Source of the DNA: Micromonospora zingiberis
Lineage (GTDB): Bacteria > Actinomycetota > Actinomycetes > Mycobacteriales > Micromonosporaceae
NCBI RefSeq assembly: GCF_004331455.1
Contig: NZ_SJJR01000004.1
Span: forward strand, 62,001-126,000
Direction: 5' to 3'
Length of the DNA stretch: 64,000 nucleotides
Position 1 is the stretch's first letter. Every line of letters begins with the position of its first letter. Shown piece by piece: positions 34,078 through 44,572 of the stretch. A program made the position numbers and the translations under genes. Below the pieces are notes generated by a model. That model had not been told where the DNA came from, did no database searches, and worked only from the letters and a program-made list of their open reading frames with translations.

Positions 34078-35037
34078 ATGAGCACGGTGACCCACACCCC
34101 GGGTCAGGCCGGGGCCGGCCAGGCCCCGCCGCCGGATCGTACGCCCGGCCCACGTGCCGCCGTTGGTGGCAGCCGCGCCGGCGCGAGGTTCTTCAACGGC
34201 TTCTCGCACCTGTTCCTCGCCGTCTGGGCGATCATGGTGGTCTACCCGCTGGTGTGGGTGGTGATGTCGGCGCTCAAGACCGACTCGGAGGTCATCCGCA
34301 AGCCGCTGTCGCTGTTTCCGAAGACGTTGCAGTGGGGCAACTTCGCCCGGGCCTGGACCGAGGGACACATCGGGGACTTCTTCCTCAACACCGTCCTGGT
34401 GCTGACCGGCAGCGTCTTCCTCACCATGCTGCTCGGCTCGATGGCCGCCTACGTGCTGGCCCGCTACGAGTTCCCCGGTAACCGGCTGATCTACTACATG
34501 TTCCTGTCCGGGTTGACCCTGCCGATCTATCTGGCCGCGGTGCCGCTGTTCAAGGGCGTCTACAACATGGGCGTGACGCTGCCCTTCCTCGGCCCGAACC
34601 AGCACCTCATGCTGATCCTGGTCTACGTGGCCTGGTCGCTGGCGTTCACCGTCTTCTTCATGCACTCGTTCTTCCGGACCCTGCCCACCGCGATCGCCGA
34701 GGCGGCCATGGTGGACGGGGCGTCACACAGTCGGCTGTTCTTCAGCGTCATGCTGCCGATGGCCAAGCCGGGCCTGATCAGCATCGGCATCTTCAACGTC
34801 CTCGGCCAGTGGAACCAGTGGTACCTGCCGACCCTGCTGATGCAGTCGGTGGCCGGCGAGCCGAAGAACCAGGTCATCTCCCAGGGCCTGATCGAACTCT
34901 CGGTCAACCAGGGCTACCGCTCCGACTGGTCCGGCCTGTTCGCCGGGGTCACGATGGCCATGTTGCCGGTGCTCATCGTCTACATCGTCTTCCAACGCCA
35001 GGTCCAGTCCGGCCTCACCGCCGGCGTCGGCAAGTAG
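34078..35037 (+). CDS. ngcG: NgcG-type carbohydrate ABC transporter permease
   Basis: 319 residues, MalG-like with six membrane helices after a Pro/Gly-rich cytoplasmic tail. The EAA loop is IAEAAMVDGASHSRLFFSVM. ATG 34078 with GAGGAG upstream is preferred over an earlier in-frame ATG at 34045 that lies inside ngcF. It pairs with NgcF to form the channel and is the last gene of the operon, followed by a terminator-like hairpin. Confidence 0.87.
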   Translation: MSTVTHTPGQAGAGQAPPPDRTPGPRAAVGGSRAGARFFNGFSHLFLAVWAIMVVYPLVWVVMSALKTDSEVIRKPLSLFPKTLQWGNFARAWTEGHIGDFFLNTVLVLTGSVFLTMLLGSMAAYVLARYEFPGNRLIYYMFLSGLTLPIYLAAVPLFKGVYNMGVTLPFLGPNQHLMLILVYVAWSLAFTVFFMHSFFRTLPTAIAEAAMVDGASHSRLFFSVMLPMAKPGLISIGIFNVLGQWNQWYLPTLLMQSVAGEPKNQVISQGLIELSVNQGYRSDWSGLFAGVTMAMLPVLIVYIVFQRQVQSGLTAGVGK

Positions 35038-35051
35038 CCGCCAGCGCGCCC

Positions 35052-35081
35052 GCCCGCCCGACTGGCGCCAGCCCGGCGGGC
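35052..35081. terminator. Terminator-like hairpin after the amino-sugar operon
   Basis: GCCCGCC (35052-35058) and GGCGGGC (35075-35081) can pair, with a TGGCGCCA palindrome in the loop. It lies 15 nt after the ngcG stop. No U-tract is seen, which is common in actinobacteria. Confidence 0.45.
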
Positions 35082-35150
35082 GGCTGTGCTGTCGGGGCCT
35101 GGCGGGCAGGTGCCACCCGCCGGCCCGGGTCGGGTCGCGCAGCCAACGTG

Positions 35151-35180
35151 GACGACGTGAGTATCTAGCAGGAGGTTCAC
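35151..35180 (-). pseudogene. N-terminal stub of a PIN-domain (VapC-like) toxin
   Basis: GTG at 35180 overlaps the antitoxin stop as GTGA, the arrangement of intact Phd/VapC operons. It encodes VNLLLDTHVV, matching the canonical PIN start MNLLLDTHxL with the first catalytic Asp. After about ten residues the reading continues into GC-rich, non-PIN sequence and runs into the ngcG terminator region. The toxin is therefore truncated and presumably inactive. Confidence 0.65.
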
Positions 35181-35434
35181 GCTGTCGTTCCGAAGTCGTC
35201 CGCGATGGTTTCGTTGATCTCGGGGGCGTCCCAGTCGTCCGAGAGCACCAACTTGCCGCGTAGGGATCCCCGTGCGGTGCGGTTGACCCGGCGCACGAGT
35301 GGGATCACCTTCGCGACCGGCTGGCCGGCCCGGCTGATCACGATCTCTTCGCCATGTTCGACGCGTTCGATGATGCGTGACAGGTTCGTCTTGGCCTCGT
35401 GGATGTTGAACTGGGCGGCAGCCTCACTTCCCAT
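35177..35434 (-). CDS. Phd/YefM-type antitoxin, probably orphaned
   Basis: 85 residues. QFNIHEAKTNLSRIIERVEH then GEEIVISRAGQPVAKVIPL is the Phd DNA-binding and dimerisation domain. The C-terminal tail (SLRGKLVLSDDWDAPEIN) is the usual toxin-neutralising segment. ATG 35434 sits 5 nt after GGAGG. Only a stub of the partner toxin remains downstream, so it may persist as a regulator, as an anti-addiction protein against other toxins, or as decaying DNA. Confidence 0.85.
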   Translation of the reverse strand: MGSEAAAQFNIHEAKTNLSRIIERVEHGEEIVISRAGQPVAKVIPLVRRVNRTARGSLRGKLVLSDDWDAPEINETIADDFGTTA

Positions 35435-35572
35435 CTGACCTCCTTGGCTAAGAGCGGCCGGCAATTGGTGGTGGTGACGCAGCGGGAGGTCGAGCGGCCG
35501 GGCACATGCCCAGGGGCCCGTCATTGACCCCAGGCAACCATCTGGCAGGCTCGCTGCCACGCCAAGGCATCC

Positions 35573-35624
35573 GAGATCTTGGTACGAGTGCGCCCCTCAA
35601 GGGGCAGATTCGTACCAAGATCTT
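35573..35624. repeat. Long near-perfect hairpin, 14-bp arms plus inner 6-bp stem
   Basis: AGATCTTGGTACGA (35574-35587) is the exact reverse complement of 35610-35623. Inside, GCCCCT-CA-AGGGGC forms a second perfect stem. The structure lies in the 325-nt gap between the divergently transcribed antitoxin and polymerase genes, where nothing else was recognised. It could be a bidirectional terminator, a regulatory RNA structure or a small mobile palindrome. Confidence 0.8.
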
Positions 35625-35759
35625 CCCCGCCCAGGGTGGCGGGCTGGCTATCAGGACGTGTCGGCCTATTGCCGGTCGCTCTAAGAGGTTGGTCCACCTG
35701 TCTGCACCCGGTCGAGAAACTTGACCTCGCCGGGCCTGTCGTACGTGCGCGGCAGAATC

Positions 35760-37442
35760 GTGTTCGTGCTGGTGGCGGTGGTCTCGGACGAGCAGGGCGG
35801 GGGAGTGCTGCAACCCCTCGGCCCGGCCGGCACCCCGACCGGCCCGCCGGAGGCGGTGACCGACCTGGCCGCCGCGGTGGCCGCCCGGGAGCGTGCCGCG
35901 CAGCCGCGCTGGGTGTGGGCCAGCGGGGCCACCGGCTATCCCGCGCTGCTGCGCGCCGGGGTCCGGGTCGAGCGCTGCCACGACGTGGAGCTGACCGAGG
36001 CGCTGCTGCTCGGGCACGCCGGTCGCTGGGGCGAGCCCCGGTCGCTGGCGGCGGCGTGGGCGCGGCTCACCGGCACGCCGGTGCCGGCCGATCCGCCGCC
36101 GCGCGCTGTCGCCCCACCCGGTGCCGGTCAGGCCGCGCTCTTCGATGCCGTGCCCGGCCCGCCGGGTCCCGGCATCGCGGCCTTGGTCCGGGTGTACGCC
36201 GACCAGCTCACCCGCGTCGCGTCGACCGAGCAGCCGGGCCGGTTCCGGCTGCTGGTGGCCGCCGAGTCGGCCGGTGCGCTGATCGCGGCCGAGATGGGGG
36301 CCGCCGGCCTGCCCTGGCGGGCCGACGTGCACGACGCGGTCCTGGCCGAGCTGCTGGGGGAGCCGTCCCCGGTGGGCGGGCCACCCCGCCGGCTGGCCGA
36401 GTTGGCCGCGCGGATCGCCGAGGCGTTCGGTGTCCGGCAGTTGCACGCCGACAGCCCGGCGGAACTGTTGAGGGCGTTCGCCCGAGCCGGCGTGGAACTG
36501 CCCAACACCCGGGCCTGGGTGCTGCGCGGGGTGGACCATCCGGCGGTGCCGCTGGTGCTGGAATACAAGGAGCTGTACCGGATCTGGACGGCACACGGGC
36601 GCAGCTGGCGGGACGCCTGGGTCCGCGACGGCCGGTTCCAACCGGAGTACGTCCCCGGCGGGGTGGTGTCGGGGCGGTGGGCCACCCGGGGCGGTGGTGC
36701 GTTGCAGATCCCGAAGGTGATCCGCCGGGCGGCGGTCGCGGACCCGGGCTGGCGGTTCGTGGTGGCCGACGCGGGGCAGTTGGAGCCTCGGGTGCTGGCG
36801 GCCGTCTCCGACGACGCCCGGCTGGCCGCCGCCGGCGGGACCGGTGACCTCTACCAGGCTCTGGCGCGTGACGCGTTCGGCGGTGACCGGGGCCGGGCCA
36901 AGCTGGCCCTGCTCGGTGCGATGTACGGGCAGACCGGTGGCGAGGCGGTGCCGGCCCTGGCGGTGCTGCGGCGCAGTTACCCGACGGCGTTCGGTTACGT
37001 CGAGGCGGCGGCGCGTACCGGTGAGGCCGGCGGGTTGGTGCGTTCCTGGCTGGGGCGTACCTGCCCGCCCGGCACGGCGGTCTTCGCCGCCGACGACGGG
37101 GTGGCGGATCCGGATGCGGCTGGCGACCCGCAGTCGCCCCGGGCCCGGGCTGCCCGGTCCCGGGGCCGGTTCACCCGCAACTTCGTCATCCAGGCCACCG
37201 CCGCCGAGTGGGCCTCGACGTTGCTGGCGGTGCTTCGCGGCGAGCTCGCCGGCACCGGCGCCGAGCTGGTCTTCTTCCAGCACGACGAGGTGATCGTGCA
37301 CTGCCCGGCCGAGCAGGCCGAGCGGGTCGCCGAGGCGGTGGAGCGGGCCGGGCGGCGGGCCACCGCGCTGCTGTTCGGTGACACCCCGGTGCGCTTCCCG
37401 CTGGACCTGTCGATCGTCGAGTGCTACGCCGACGCGCTCTGA
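35760..37442 (+). CDS. PolA-like DNA polymerase with N-terminal 3'-5' exonuclease-like domain, no 5' nuclease
   Basis: About 560 residues, far shorter than PolA (about 900), because the 5' nuclease domain is absent. Polymerase motif A reads VVADAGQLEPRVLA with Asp337; family A normally has DYSQIELR. Motif B is RGRAKLALLGAMYGQTGGEA with the essential Lys and Tyr. Motif C is FFQHDEVIV with Asp509-Glu510. The N-terminal part matches the degenerate exonuclease region of the actinobacterial group annotated as bifunctional 3'-5' exonuclease/DNA polymerase. Start is uncertain: GTG at 35745, 35760 and 35766 are all possible. A repair role is likely but unproven. Confidence 0.82.
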   Translation: MFVLVAVVSDEQGGGVLQPLGPAGTPTGPPEAVTDLAAAVAARERAAQPRWVWASGATGYPALLRAGVRVERCHDVELTEALLLGHAGRWGEPRSLAAAWARLTGTPVPADPPPRAVAPPGAGQAALFDAVPGPPGPGIAALVRVYADQLTRVASTEQPGRFRLLVAAESAGALIAAEMGAAGLPWRADVHDAVLAELLGEPSPVGGPPRRLAELAARIAEAFGVRQLHADSPAELLRAFARAGVELPNTRAWVLRGVDHPAVPLVLEYKELYRIWTAHGRSWRDAWVRDGRFQPEYVPGGVVSGRWATRGGGALQIPKVIRRAAVADPGWRFVVADAGQLEPRVLAAVSDDARLAAAGGTGDLYQALARDAFGGDRGRAKLALLGAMYGQTGGEAVPALAVLRRSYPTAFGYVEAAARTGEAGGLVRSWLGRTCPPGTAVFAADDGVADPDAAGDPQSPRARAARSRGRFTRNFVIQATAAEWASTLLAVLRGELAGTGAELVFFQHDEVIVHCPAEQAERVAEAVERAGRRATALLFGDTPVRFPLDLSIVECYADAL

Positions 37443-37548
37443 GGCGATTCGGAGCAGCCGGCGAGAACCCCGACCAAGAGCACCTGAAGAATCCTACTAT
37501 GAGCGTTATGTCGATTCTGGGCTGCGCGCCTCCCGTCCGGATGCGGTC

Positions 37549-39630
37549 ATGAGTCCGGCGGTGGGGCAGCCGTACGCCCGGCTGGAGGGCCACGACAAGG
37601 TCACCGGTACCGCCCGATACGCGGTGGAGTACCCGGCCGACGGCCTGGCGTACGCCCAGATGGTGCCGGCCACGATCGTGCGTGGCGTGATCACCGGAGT
37701 GGACAGCCGGGCCGCGTCGGCCATCGACGGCGTCCTGGCGGTGCTGCACCACGGCAACGCGCCCCGGCTGGCCGCCGACGTCGACGCGGAGCTGTACCGG
37801 TTGCAGGAACCGACGGTGCACTTCCGGGGTCAGCCCGTCGCGGTGGTGGTCGCCGAGACCATCGAGGCGGCCCGGGAGGCGGCCGGTCTGGTCCGCCTCG
37901 ACTACGACGTGCGACCGCACCGCACCGAGCTGTCCGCCCAGGACCCGCAGTTGTACCAGCCGGGCCATGTCAACCCGAACTACCCCACCGACGTGGTCGC
38001 CGGTGACTTCGACACCGGGTTCGCCGCCGCCGAGGTCCGGCTGGACCTCGCCTACCGCACGCCGTCCTACCACAACAGCCCGATGGAGCCGCACGCGTCC
38101 ACGGCCCAGTGGCGTGACGGGCAGCTCCTGGTGCACGACTCCAGCCAGGGGACCACACCCGCCCAGGAGATCCTGGCCCGGCTGTTCGGGCTGCCCGTGG
38201 CCGCCGTCCGAGTGGTCAACCGCCACGTGGGCGGTGGCTTCGGCGGCAAGCTCTACCTGAAGGTCCAGACGGTGTTGGCGGCGATGGCGTCCCAGGTGGT
38301 CGACCGGCCGGTCCGGCTGGCGTTGACCCGCCACCAGATGTTCGGGCCGGTGGGCTACCGCACCCCGACCATCCAGCGGGTCCGGCTCGGCGCCGGCCCG
38401 GACGGGCGGATCACCGCCGTCGCCCACGACGCGATCAGCCAGACCTCGACGGTGACCGAGTTCGCCGAACAGACCGCCCTGTACACCCGCAACATGTACG
38501 CCGCACCCCACCGGCGCACCACCCACCGGATTGCCCGACTCGACGTACCCACCCCGTTCTGGATGCGGGCACCCGGACACACCCCGGGCTCGTTCGCCCT
38601 GGAGTCCGCACTGGACGAACTGGCCCTGGCCTGCCAGGTCGATCCGGTCGAGCTGCGGCTGCGCAACGACACCGCCATCGACCCCGAGAGCGGGCACCCG
38701 TTCACCAGCCGCAACCTGGCCGCCTGCCTCACCGACGGGGCGCACCGCTTCGGCTGGGCCGACCGGGACCCGACGCCACGCGCCCGACGGACCGGCCGGT
38801 GGCTGTCCGGCACCGGGATGGCCGGCTCCAGCTATCCGGCCCGGATCCGACCGGCCAGCGCATCAGCCACCGCGTACGCCGACGGCAGCTTCGAGGTGCG
38901 GATCAACGCGGCGGACATCGGCACCGGCGCGCGTACCGCGTTGTGGCAGGTGGCCGCCGACGCGCTGGACGCGCCACCGCAACGGGTACGCGTCCAGATG
39001 GGCGACACCGCGCTGCCCGCCGCGGACCCGGCCGGCGGATCGACCGGGTTGGCCTCGTGGAGCTGGGCGGTCGTGCGCGCCTGCGAACGGCTCTGCGAGC
39101 AGCTCGTCGGGCTGCGTGGCCGGGTGCCGGCGGAGGGACTGCTGGTCGAGGTGAGCATCGACGACGAGGTGGCCGCACAGGCCACGCTGCCGCGCTACGC
39201 GTACGGGGCACAGTTCGCCGAGGTGCGGGTGGACGCGGACACCGGCGAGACCCAGGTACGCCGACTGCTGGGCGTCTTCGCCGTCGGCCGGGTGGTCAAC
39301 CCGACCACCCTGCGCAGCCAGCTCGTCGGTGGCATGACCATGGGCTTGTCGATGGCGCTGCACGAGCAGGGCGCCTTCGACAACCGATACGGCACCTGGG
39401 CCAACCACGATCTGGCCAGCTATCACATCAGCAGCAACGCCGACGTGCCGGCGGTCGAGGCGCACTGGGTCACCGACGAGGACAGCCAGCTCAACCCGCT
39501 CGGCATCAAGGGGGCCGGCGAGATCGGCATCGTCGGTGCCGCGGCGGCCATCGCCAACGCGGTGCACCACGCCACCGGCGTACGCGTCCGTGAGTTGCCG
39601 ATCACCCTGGACAAACTCCTGCCGGCCTGA
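37549..39630 (+). CDS. Molybdopterin-binding large subunit of a xanthine dehydrogenase-family enzyme, orphan copy
   Basis: 693 residues. An Ald_Xan_dh N-terminal domain (LEGHDKVTGTARYAVEYPAD) is followed by Mo-cofactor loops NRHVGGGFGGKLYLK, the MRAPGHTPGSFALESALDELA segment and the catalytic region GIKGAGEIGIVGAAAAIANA with the base Glu. ATG 37549 starts just before the conserved domain. It is about as long as the PaoC-like protein at 40.8-42.9 kb and visibly related to it, for example GGMTMGLSMALHE and NHDLASYHISSNADV. No Fe-S or FAD gene is beside it, so it may borrow those subunits from the neighbouring complex. Substrate unknown. Confidence 0.87.
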   Translation: MSPAVGQPYARLEGHDKVTGTARYAVEYPADGLAYAQMVPATIVRGVITGVDSRAASAIDGVLAVLHHGNAPRLAADVDAELYRLQEPTVHFRGQPVAVVVAETIEAAREAAGLVRLDYDVRPHRTELSAQDPQLYQPGHVNPNYPTDVVAGDFDTGFAAAEVRLDLAYRTPSYHNSPMEPHASTAQWRDGQLLVHDSSQGTTPAQEILARLFGLPVAAVRVVNRHVGGGFGGKLYLKVQTVLAAMASQVVDRPVRLALTRHQMFGPVGYRTPTIQRVRLGAGPDGRITAVAHDAISQTSTVTEFAEQTALYTRNMYAAPHRRTTHRIARLDVPTPFWMRAPGHTPGSFALESALDELALACQVDPVELRLRNDTAIDPESGHPFTSRNLAACLTDGAHRFGWADRDPTPRARRTGRWLSGTGMAGSSYPARIRPASASATAYADGSFEVRINAADIGTGARTALWQVAADALDAPPQRVRVQMGDTALPAADPAGGSTGLASWSWAVVRACERLCEQLVGLRGRVPAEGLLVEVSIDDEVAAQATLPRYAYGAQFAEVRVDADTGETQVRRLLGVFAVGRVVNPTTLRSQLVGGMTMGLSMALHEQGAFDNRYGTWANHDLASYHISSNADVPAVEAHWVTDEDSQLNPLGIKGAGEIGIVGAAAAIANAVHHATGVRVRELPITLDKLLPA

Positions 39631-39721
39631 CCCGCTTTGCGTGTTGTTCATGTTCGACTGCCATCCTGCCGCCAAACCCGACCGCTTCGGTCGACGTGGT
39701 GAGAATTCCCCGGGGGGTGGC

Positions 39722-40828
39722 ATGGCCAGACGCGTCTACCTGCACATCGGTGCGCCGAAGACGGGCAGCACCTATGTGCAGAACGTGCTCTGGCACAACC
39801 GGGACCGGCTGGCGGAGTCGGGCATCCTGTTGCCGGGCAGCGCGGTGGCGCACGACCAGGCGATGGCCGACCTGCGTGCCGCGTCCTGGCGGGACGCCGA
39901 GGTGTACTGGACCTGGGACCGGCTGGCCGGCAGGGCCCGGGATTGGTCCGGCGACGTGATCATCAGCAACGAGGGGTTGGGCGCGGCCACCGCCGAGCAG
40001 GCGGCCCGCGCGGTGCGGAGCCTCGGCTCCGCCGAGATCCACGTCATCGTGGTGGGACGTGACCTGTGGCGTACCTTCCCGTCGTTCTGGCAGCAGAGCG
40101 TCCGGGCCCGCGGCGGCTGGCGCTTCGAGGAGTTCCTGCGCGCCGTCGAAGAGGGCCGGTGCGAGGTGTTCTGGGAGAACCACACGGCGGGTCGGATGCT
40201 GCGCCGCTGGGGTGAGCTGGTGCCCGCGCCGCGCCGGCACCTGGTGACGGTGCCGGCGCCCGGCAGCCCGCACGAGGTGCTGTGGCACCGCTTCGCCGGC
40301 ATCGTCGGCATCACCGAGGGGCGGTACGAACTGCCCGAGCCCACCCCGAACCCCTCCCTCGGCGCCGCCGAGATCGAACTGCTCCGGCGGGTCAACCGGA
40401 AGCTCGGCGACCGCTATCCGCTCCGGACGCCGTACCGGCGCGTGGTCCACCGGCACCTGGTCGACGCCGTGCTCCGGCGACGGCCCAACGAGCTGCGCTT
40501 CGGCATCGGCCCGGACCGGGCCGACTGGGTGCGGGACCTCGCCGAACGGCAGATCAGCGAACTCCGCGAGTTCCCCTGCCAGGTCGTCGGCGACCTCGAC
40601 GAACTGCGGCCCGCGCGATCGACACCGGGCGGCAGCCCCGGCGCCGTCGACGACGCCCACCTGCTCGACGTCGCGATCGAGACGATCGTCGACATGCTCG
40701 GGCACGCCGAGGCGCTCAGCGACGCGGGGGAGCACCAGCCGCCGGACGCCTTCACCCGACTGCGGCACCGGGCGGCCGGCGGCGTCACCCGCCGACTACG
40801 ACGGGCCATCCGACGCGAGCAGCGCTGA
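39722..40828 (+). CDS. Sulfotransferase-like protein
   Basis: 368 residues. YLHIGAPKTGSTYVQNVL at the N-terminus is the 5'-phosphosulfate-binding loop of PAPS sulfotransferases. VIVVGRDLWRTFPSFWQQSV corresponds to the 3'-phosphate-binding Arg/Ser region. The C-terminal 60 residues are Arg-rich and variable. The ATG at 39722 follows GGGGTGG. It lies between two convergent molybdenum-enzyme genes with no evident link. The acceptor (carbohydrate, lipid or small molecule) is unknown. Confidence 0.8.
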   Translation: MARRVYLHIGAPKTGSTYVQNVLWHNRDRLAESGILLPGSAVAHDQAMADLRAASWRDAEVYWTWDRLAGRARDWSGDVIISNEGLGAATAEQAARAVRSLGSAEIHVIVVGRDLWRTFPSFWQQSVRARGGWRFEEFLRAVEEGRCEVFWENHTAGRMLRRWGELVPAPRRHLVTVPAPGSPHEVLWHRFAGIVGITEGRYELPEPTPNPSLGAAEIELLRRVNRKLGDRYPLRTPYRRVVHRHLVDAVLRRRPNELRFGIGPDRADWVRDLAERQISELREFPCQVVGDLDELRPARSTPGGSPGAVDDAHLLDVAIETIVDMLGHAEALSDAGEHQPPDAFTRLRHRAAGGVTRRLRRAIRREQR

Positions 40829-40832
40829 CCGC

Positions 40833-42928
40833 CTAGGGCAGCAGCTTGTCGCAGGTGATCGGCAGCTCACGGACACGTACGCCGGTGGCGTGGTGCACCG
40901 CGTTGGCGATCGCCGCGGCGGCACCCACGATGCCGATCTCACCGATCCCCTTGGTGCCCATCGGGTTGACGTACGGGTCGTCCTCCTCGATCCAGTACGC
41001 CTCGACGGCCCCGACGTCGGCGTTGCTGCTGATGTGGTAGCTGGCCAGATCGTGGTTGACCACGTGGCCGTAACGGGGGTCGAGGACGCTGGCCTCGTGC
41101 AACGCCATCGACAGGCCCATGGTCATCCCGCCGATCAACTGGGAGCGGGCGGTCTTCGGGTTGACCACCCGACCGACCGCGTACACGCCGAGTTGGCGGG
41201 GCACCCGGATCTCGCCGGTCTCCTCGTGCACGCGTACCTCGGCGAACTGCGCACCGAAGCTGTGCATGACGTACCGGCCCAGGTACTGGTTCTCCGGCAT
41301 GTCGACGGTGACCTCCAGGCCGTCCGCCGGCACCGTGTCGCCGTACTCGGTGCTGAGCCGTCGGCGCAGTTCGTCGGCGCCCGCGCAGATGGTGGCACCC
41401 CAGCTGGAGATGCCGGCCGACCCGCCCTCCTGCGCTGCCGGCGGATAGGCCGTGTCGCCGAGGCGCAGCTCGACCCGGTCGAGGTCGACCCGCAGCGCGT
41501 CGGCGGCGACCTGGGCCAGCGCGGTACGGGTGCCGGTGCCGATGTCCACCGCCGCCAGCGACACGATGTGCCGGCCGTCGGGGGTGGCCCGGATGGTGAC
41601 CTTCGTGCCGGGCAGCTGCATCGCCGGGTAGGTCGACGCGGCCATTCCGGTGCCCACCAGCCAGCCGTTGTCCCGGCGGGCCCGGGGGGTGGCGTCCCGC
41701 GGCTGCCAGCCGAAGCGGCGCGCCCCCTCGCGCAGGCAGCCGACCAGGCCCCGGCTGGAGAACGGCAGCCCGTCCAGCGGATGCTCGGCCGGCTCGTTGC
41801 GGACGCGCAGCTCGACCGGATCCACGCCGCAGGCGATGGCGAGTTCGTCCAGCGCCGATTCGAGGGCGAACAGGCCGGTCGACTCACCCGGCGCCCGCAT
41901 GATCGTCGGACTCGGCAGGTCCAGGGCGGCCAACCGCTGCCGGGTACGCAGATGAGGCGTGGCGTACATGGTCGGGGTGGCGCGGGTCGCGTGCTCGGCG
42001 AACTCCCTGAGCCGGGAGGTCTGCTCGACCGACTCGTGGGCGACCGCGACCAGCCGCCCGTCGGTGTCGGCGCCGAGGCGTACCCGCTGGATGGTCGGCG
42101 ACCGGTAGCCGGTCTGGGAGAACATCTGGTGCCGGGTGAGCGCGAAGCGCACCGGCCGACCCGCGACGAGCTGTGCGGCCATCACGGCGAGGATGACATC
42201 CGAGTGCCGGGGCAGCTTCGCGCCGAACCCGCCGCCGACGTGCGGCGACCGCACCCGGACCTGCGCCGGTTCGAGCCGGAACGCCTCGGCCACGGTGTGC
42301 TGCACCCCGGCGGGATACTGCGTGGACACGTACAGGGTGACCCCCTCGGTGGTCCAGCAGGCGATGGTGGTGTGCGGCTCCAGCGGGTTGTGGTGGTACC
42401 AGGGGGTGCGGTAGGTCTCGTCCAACTGGATCGCCGCCGACGCGAGCCCGGCGTCCACATCGCCCTTGTCGGTCTCGATCGGGAACAGCGGCCAGATCTG
42501 CTGCGGCACCCGCAGTTGGTCCGGTCCGTGTGCGTCGGCCAGCTCGACGTCGTGCGGTCGGGGCCGGTAGTCGACCCGGACCAGGCCGGCGGCGTGCCGG
42601 GCGATCTCCGAGGTCTCCGCGATCACCGCCGCGACGAACTGGCCCCGGAAGGCGACCTGGTCGGACTGGAGGATGCGCAGCTCACCGTCGTCGGTGCCGA
42701 CCCGGGGCGCGTTCAGGTAGGTCAGCACCGCGAGCACGCCCGACTGGGCACTGGCCCGGCTACAGTCGATCCCGGTGATCTGCCCGGCGGCCACCGTGCT
42801 GCGCACCGCGGACAGGTACGCCGGCTCCGGCACCGGGTGTTCGAAGGCGTACGGCGCGAGTCCGCGTACCTTGTCCGCGCCCTCGACCCGGTCGAGCGCC
42901 TGCCCCATCACGCGGGCCGCGATGGTGC

Positions 42929-42932
<4 letters not shown>
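40833..42932 (-). CDS. Molybdopterin large subunit of PaoABC-like aldehyde/xanthine oxidoreductase
   Basis: 699 residues, with Mo-cofactor motifs SPHVGGGFGAKLPRH, MRAPGESTGLFALESALDEL and GTKGIGEIGIVGAAAAIANA (catalytic Glu). GTG 42932 overlaps the stop of the FAD gene (GTGA). Along with the FAD and [2Fe-2S] subunits it forms a three-subunit hydroxylase acting on an aromatic aldehyde or N-heterocycle. The FAD subunit favours the PaoABC branch. It converges on the sulfotransferase gene, leaving 4 nt between the stops. Confidence 0.9.
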
Positions 42933-43914
<982 letters not shown>

Positions 43915-43918
<4 letters not shown>

Positions 43919-44451
43919 GACCGGGCGACCTCCTGGATTGCGGGGATCATGTTCGCGTACGCCGCGCAGCGGCACAGGTTGCCGCTCATCCGCTCGCGGA
44001 TCTCGTCGGGGTTCGCCGCCAGGTCGACCGGCCCGGTGTCGGTGCCGTCGGTGCCGTCGGGGTGGCGGTACGTCACCGCGCTGGGCCAACCCGTGGCCGC
44101 CTCCTCGACCATGGCGACCGCGGAGACGATCTGCCCGGGGGTGCAGTAGCCACATTGGAAGGCGTCGTGCTCGATGAAGCTGCGCTGCATGGGGTGCAGT
44201 TGACCGTCGGCGGCCAGGCCGGCGGCGGTGACGATGTCGGCGCCGTCGTGCGCGACCGCCAGCGCGAGGCAACTGTTGGCCCGGCGCCCGTCGAGCAGGA
44301 TCGTGCAGGCGCCGCACTGGCCGTGGTCACAGCCCTTCTTGGGGCTGGTGTTGCCCAGCCGTTCGCGTAGCGCGTCGAGCAGGGTGGTCCGGGTGTCGAC
44401 GGTCAGCCGGTGGTCGGCTCCGTCCACCCGCAGGGCGATTTCGGTGTCCAT
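43915..44451 (-). CDS. [2Fe-2S] subunit (PaoA/YagT-like) of the molybdenum hydroxylase
   Basis: 178 residues. The plant-type cluster motif is KKGCDHGQCGACTILLDG with a fourth Cys in NSCLALAV. The second cluster is FQCGYCTPGQI then GNLCRCAAYANM. Unlike E. coli PaoA there is no twin-arginine leader, so the complex is probably cytoplasmic. It is the first gene of the operon (Fe-S, FAD, Mo). The gap to the divergent XdhC gene should hold the promoter. Confidence 0.92.
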
Positions 44452-44572
44452 GGTGTCCAGCTCCTGGCGCTCGTGACTTGCCGACCAAGTTATCGGTGTA
44501 AAACGGCTCTTTGCCGCTAACCGCGATAAAAACGAGAAAGATGGACGCAGCAGCGCGGTCCTGGGAGGGCGG
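44452..44572. promoter_or_regulatory. Divergent promoter region between Fe-S subunit and XdhC
   Basis: 121 nt, locally AT-rich (GTAAAACGGCTCTTTG, GCGATAAAAACGAG). TTATCG (44490-44495) and CGATAA (44524-44529) form an inverted repeat spaced by 28 nt, possibly a shared operator. No clear -35/-10 pair was recognised. Confidence 0.35.
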
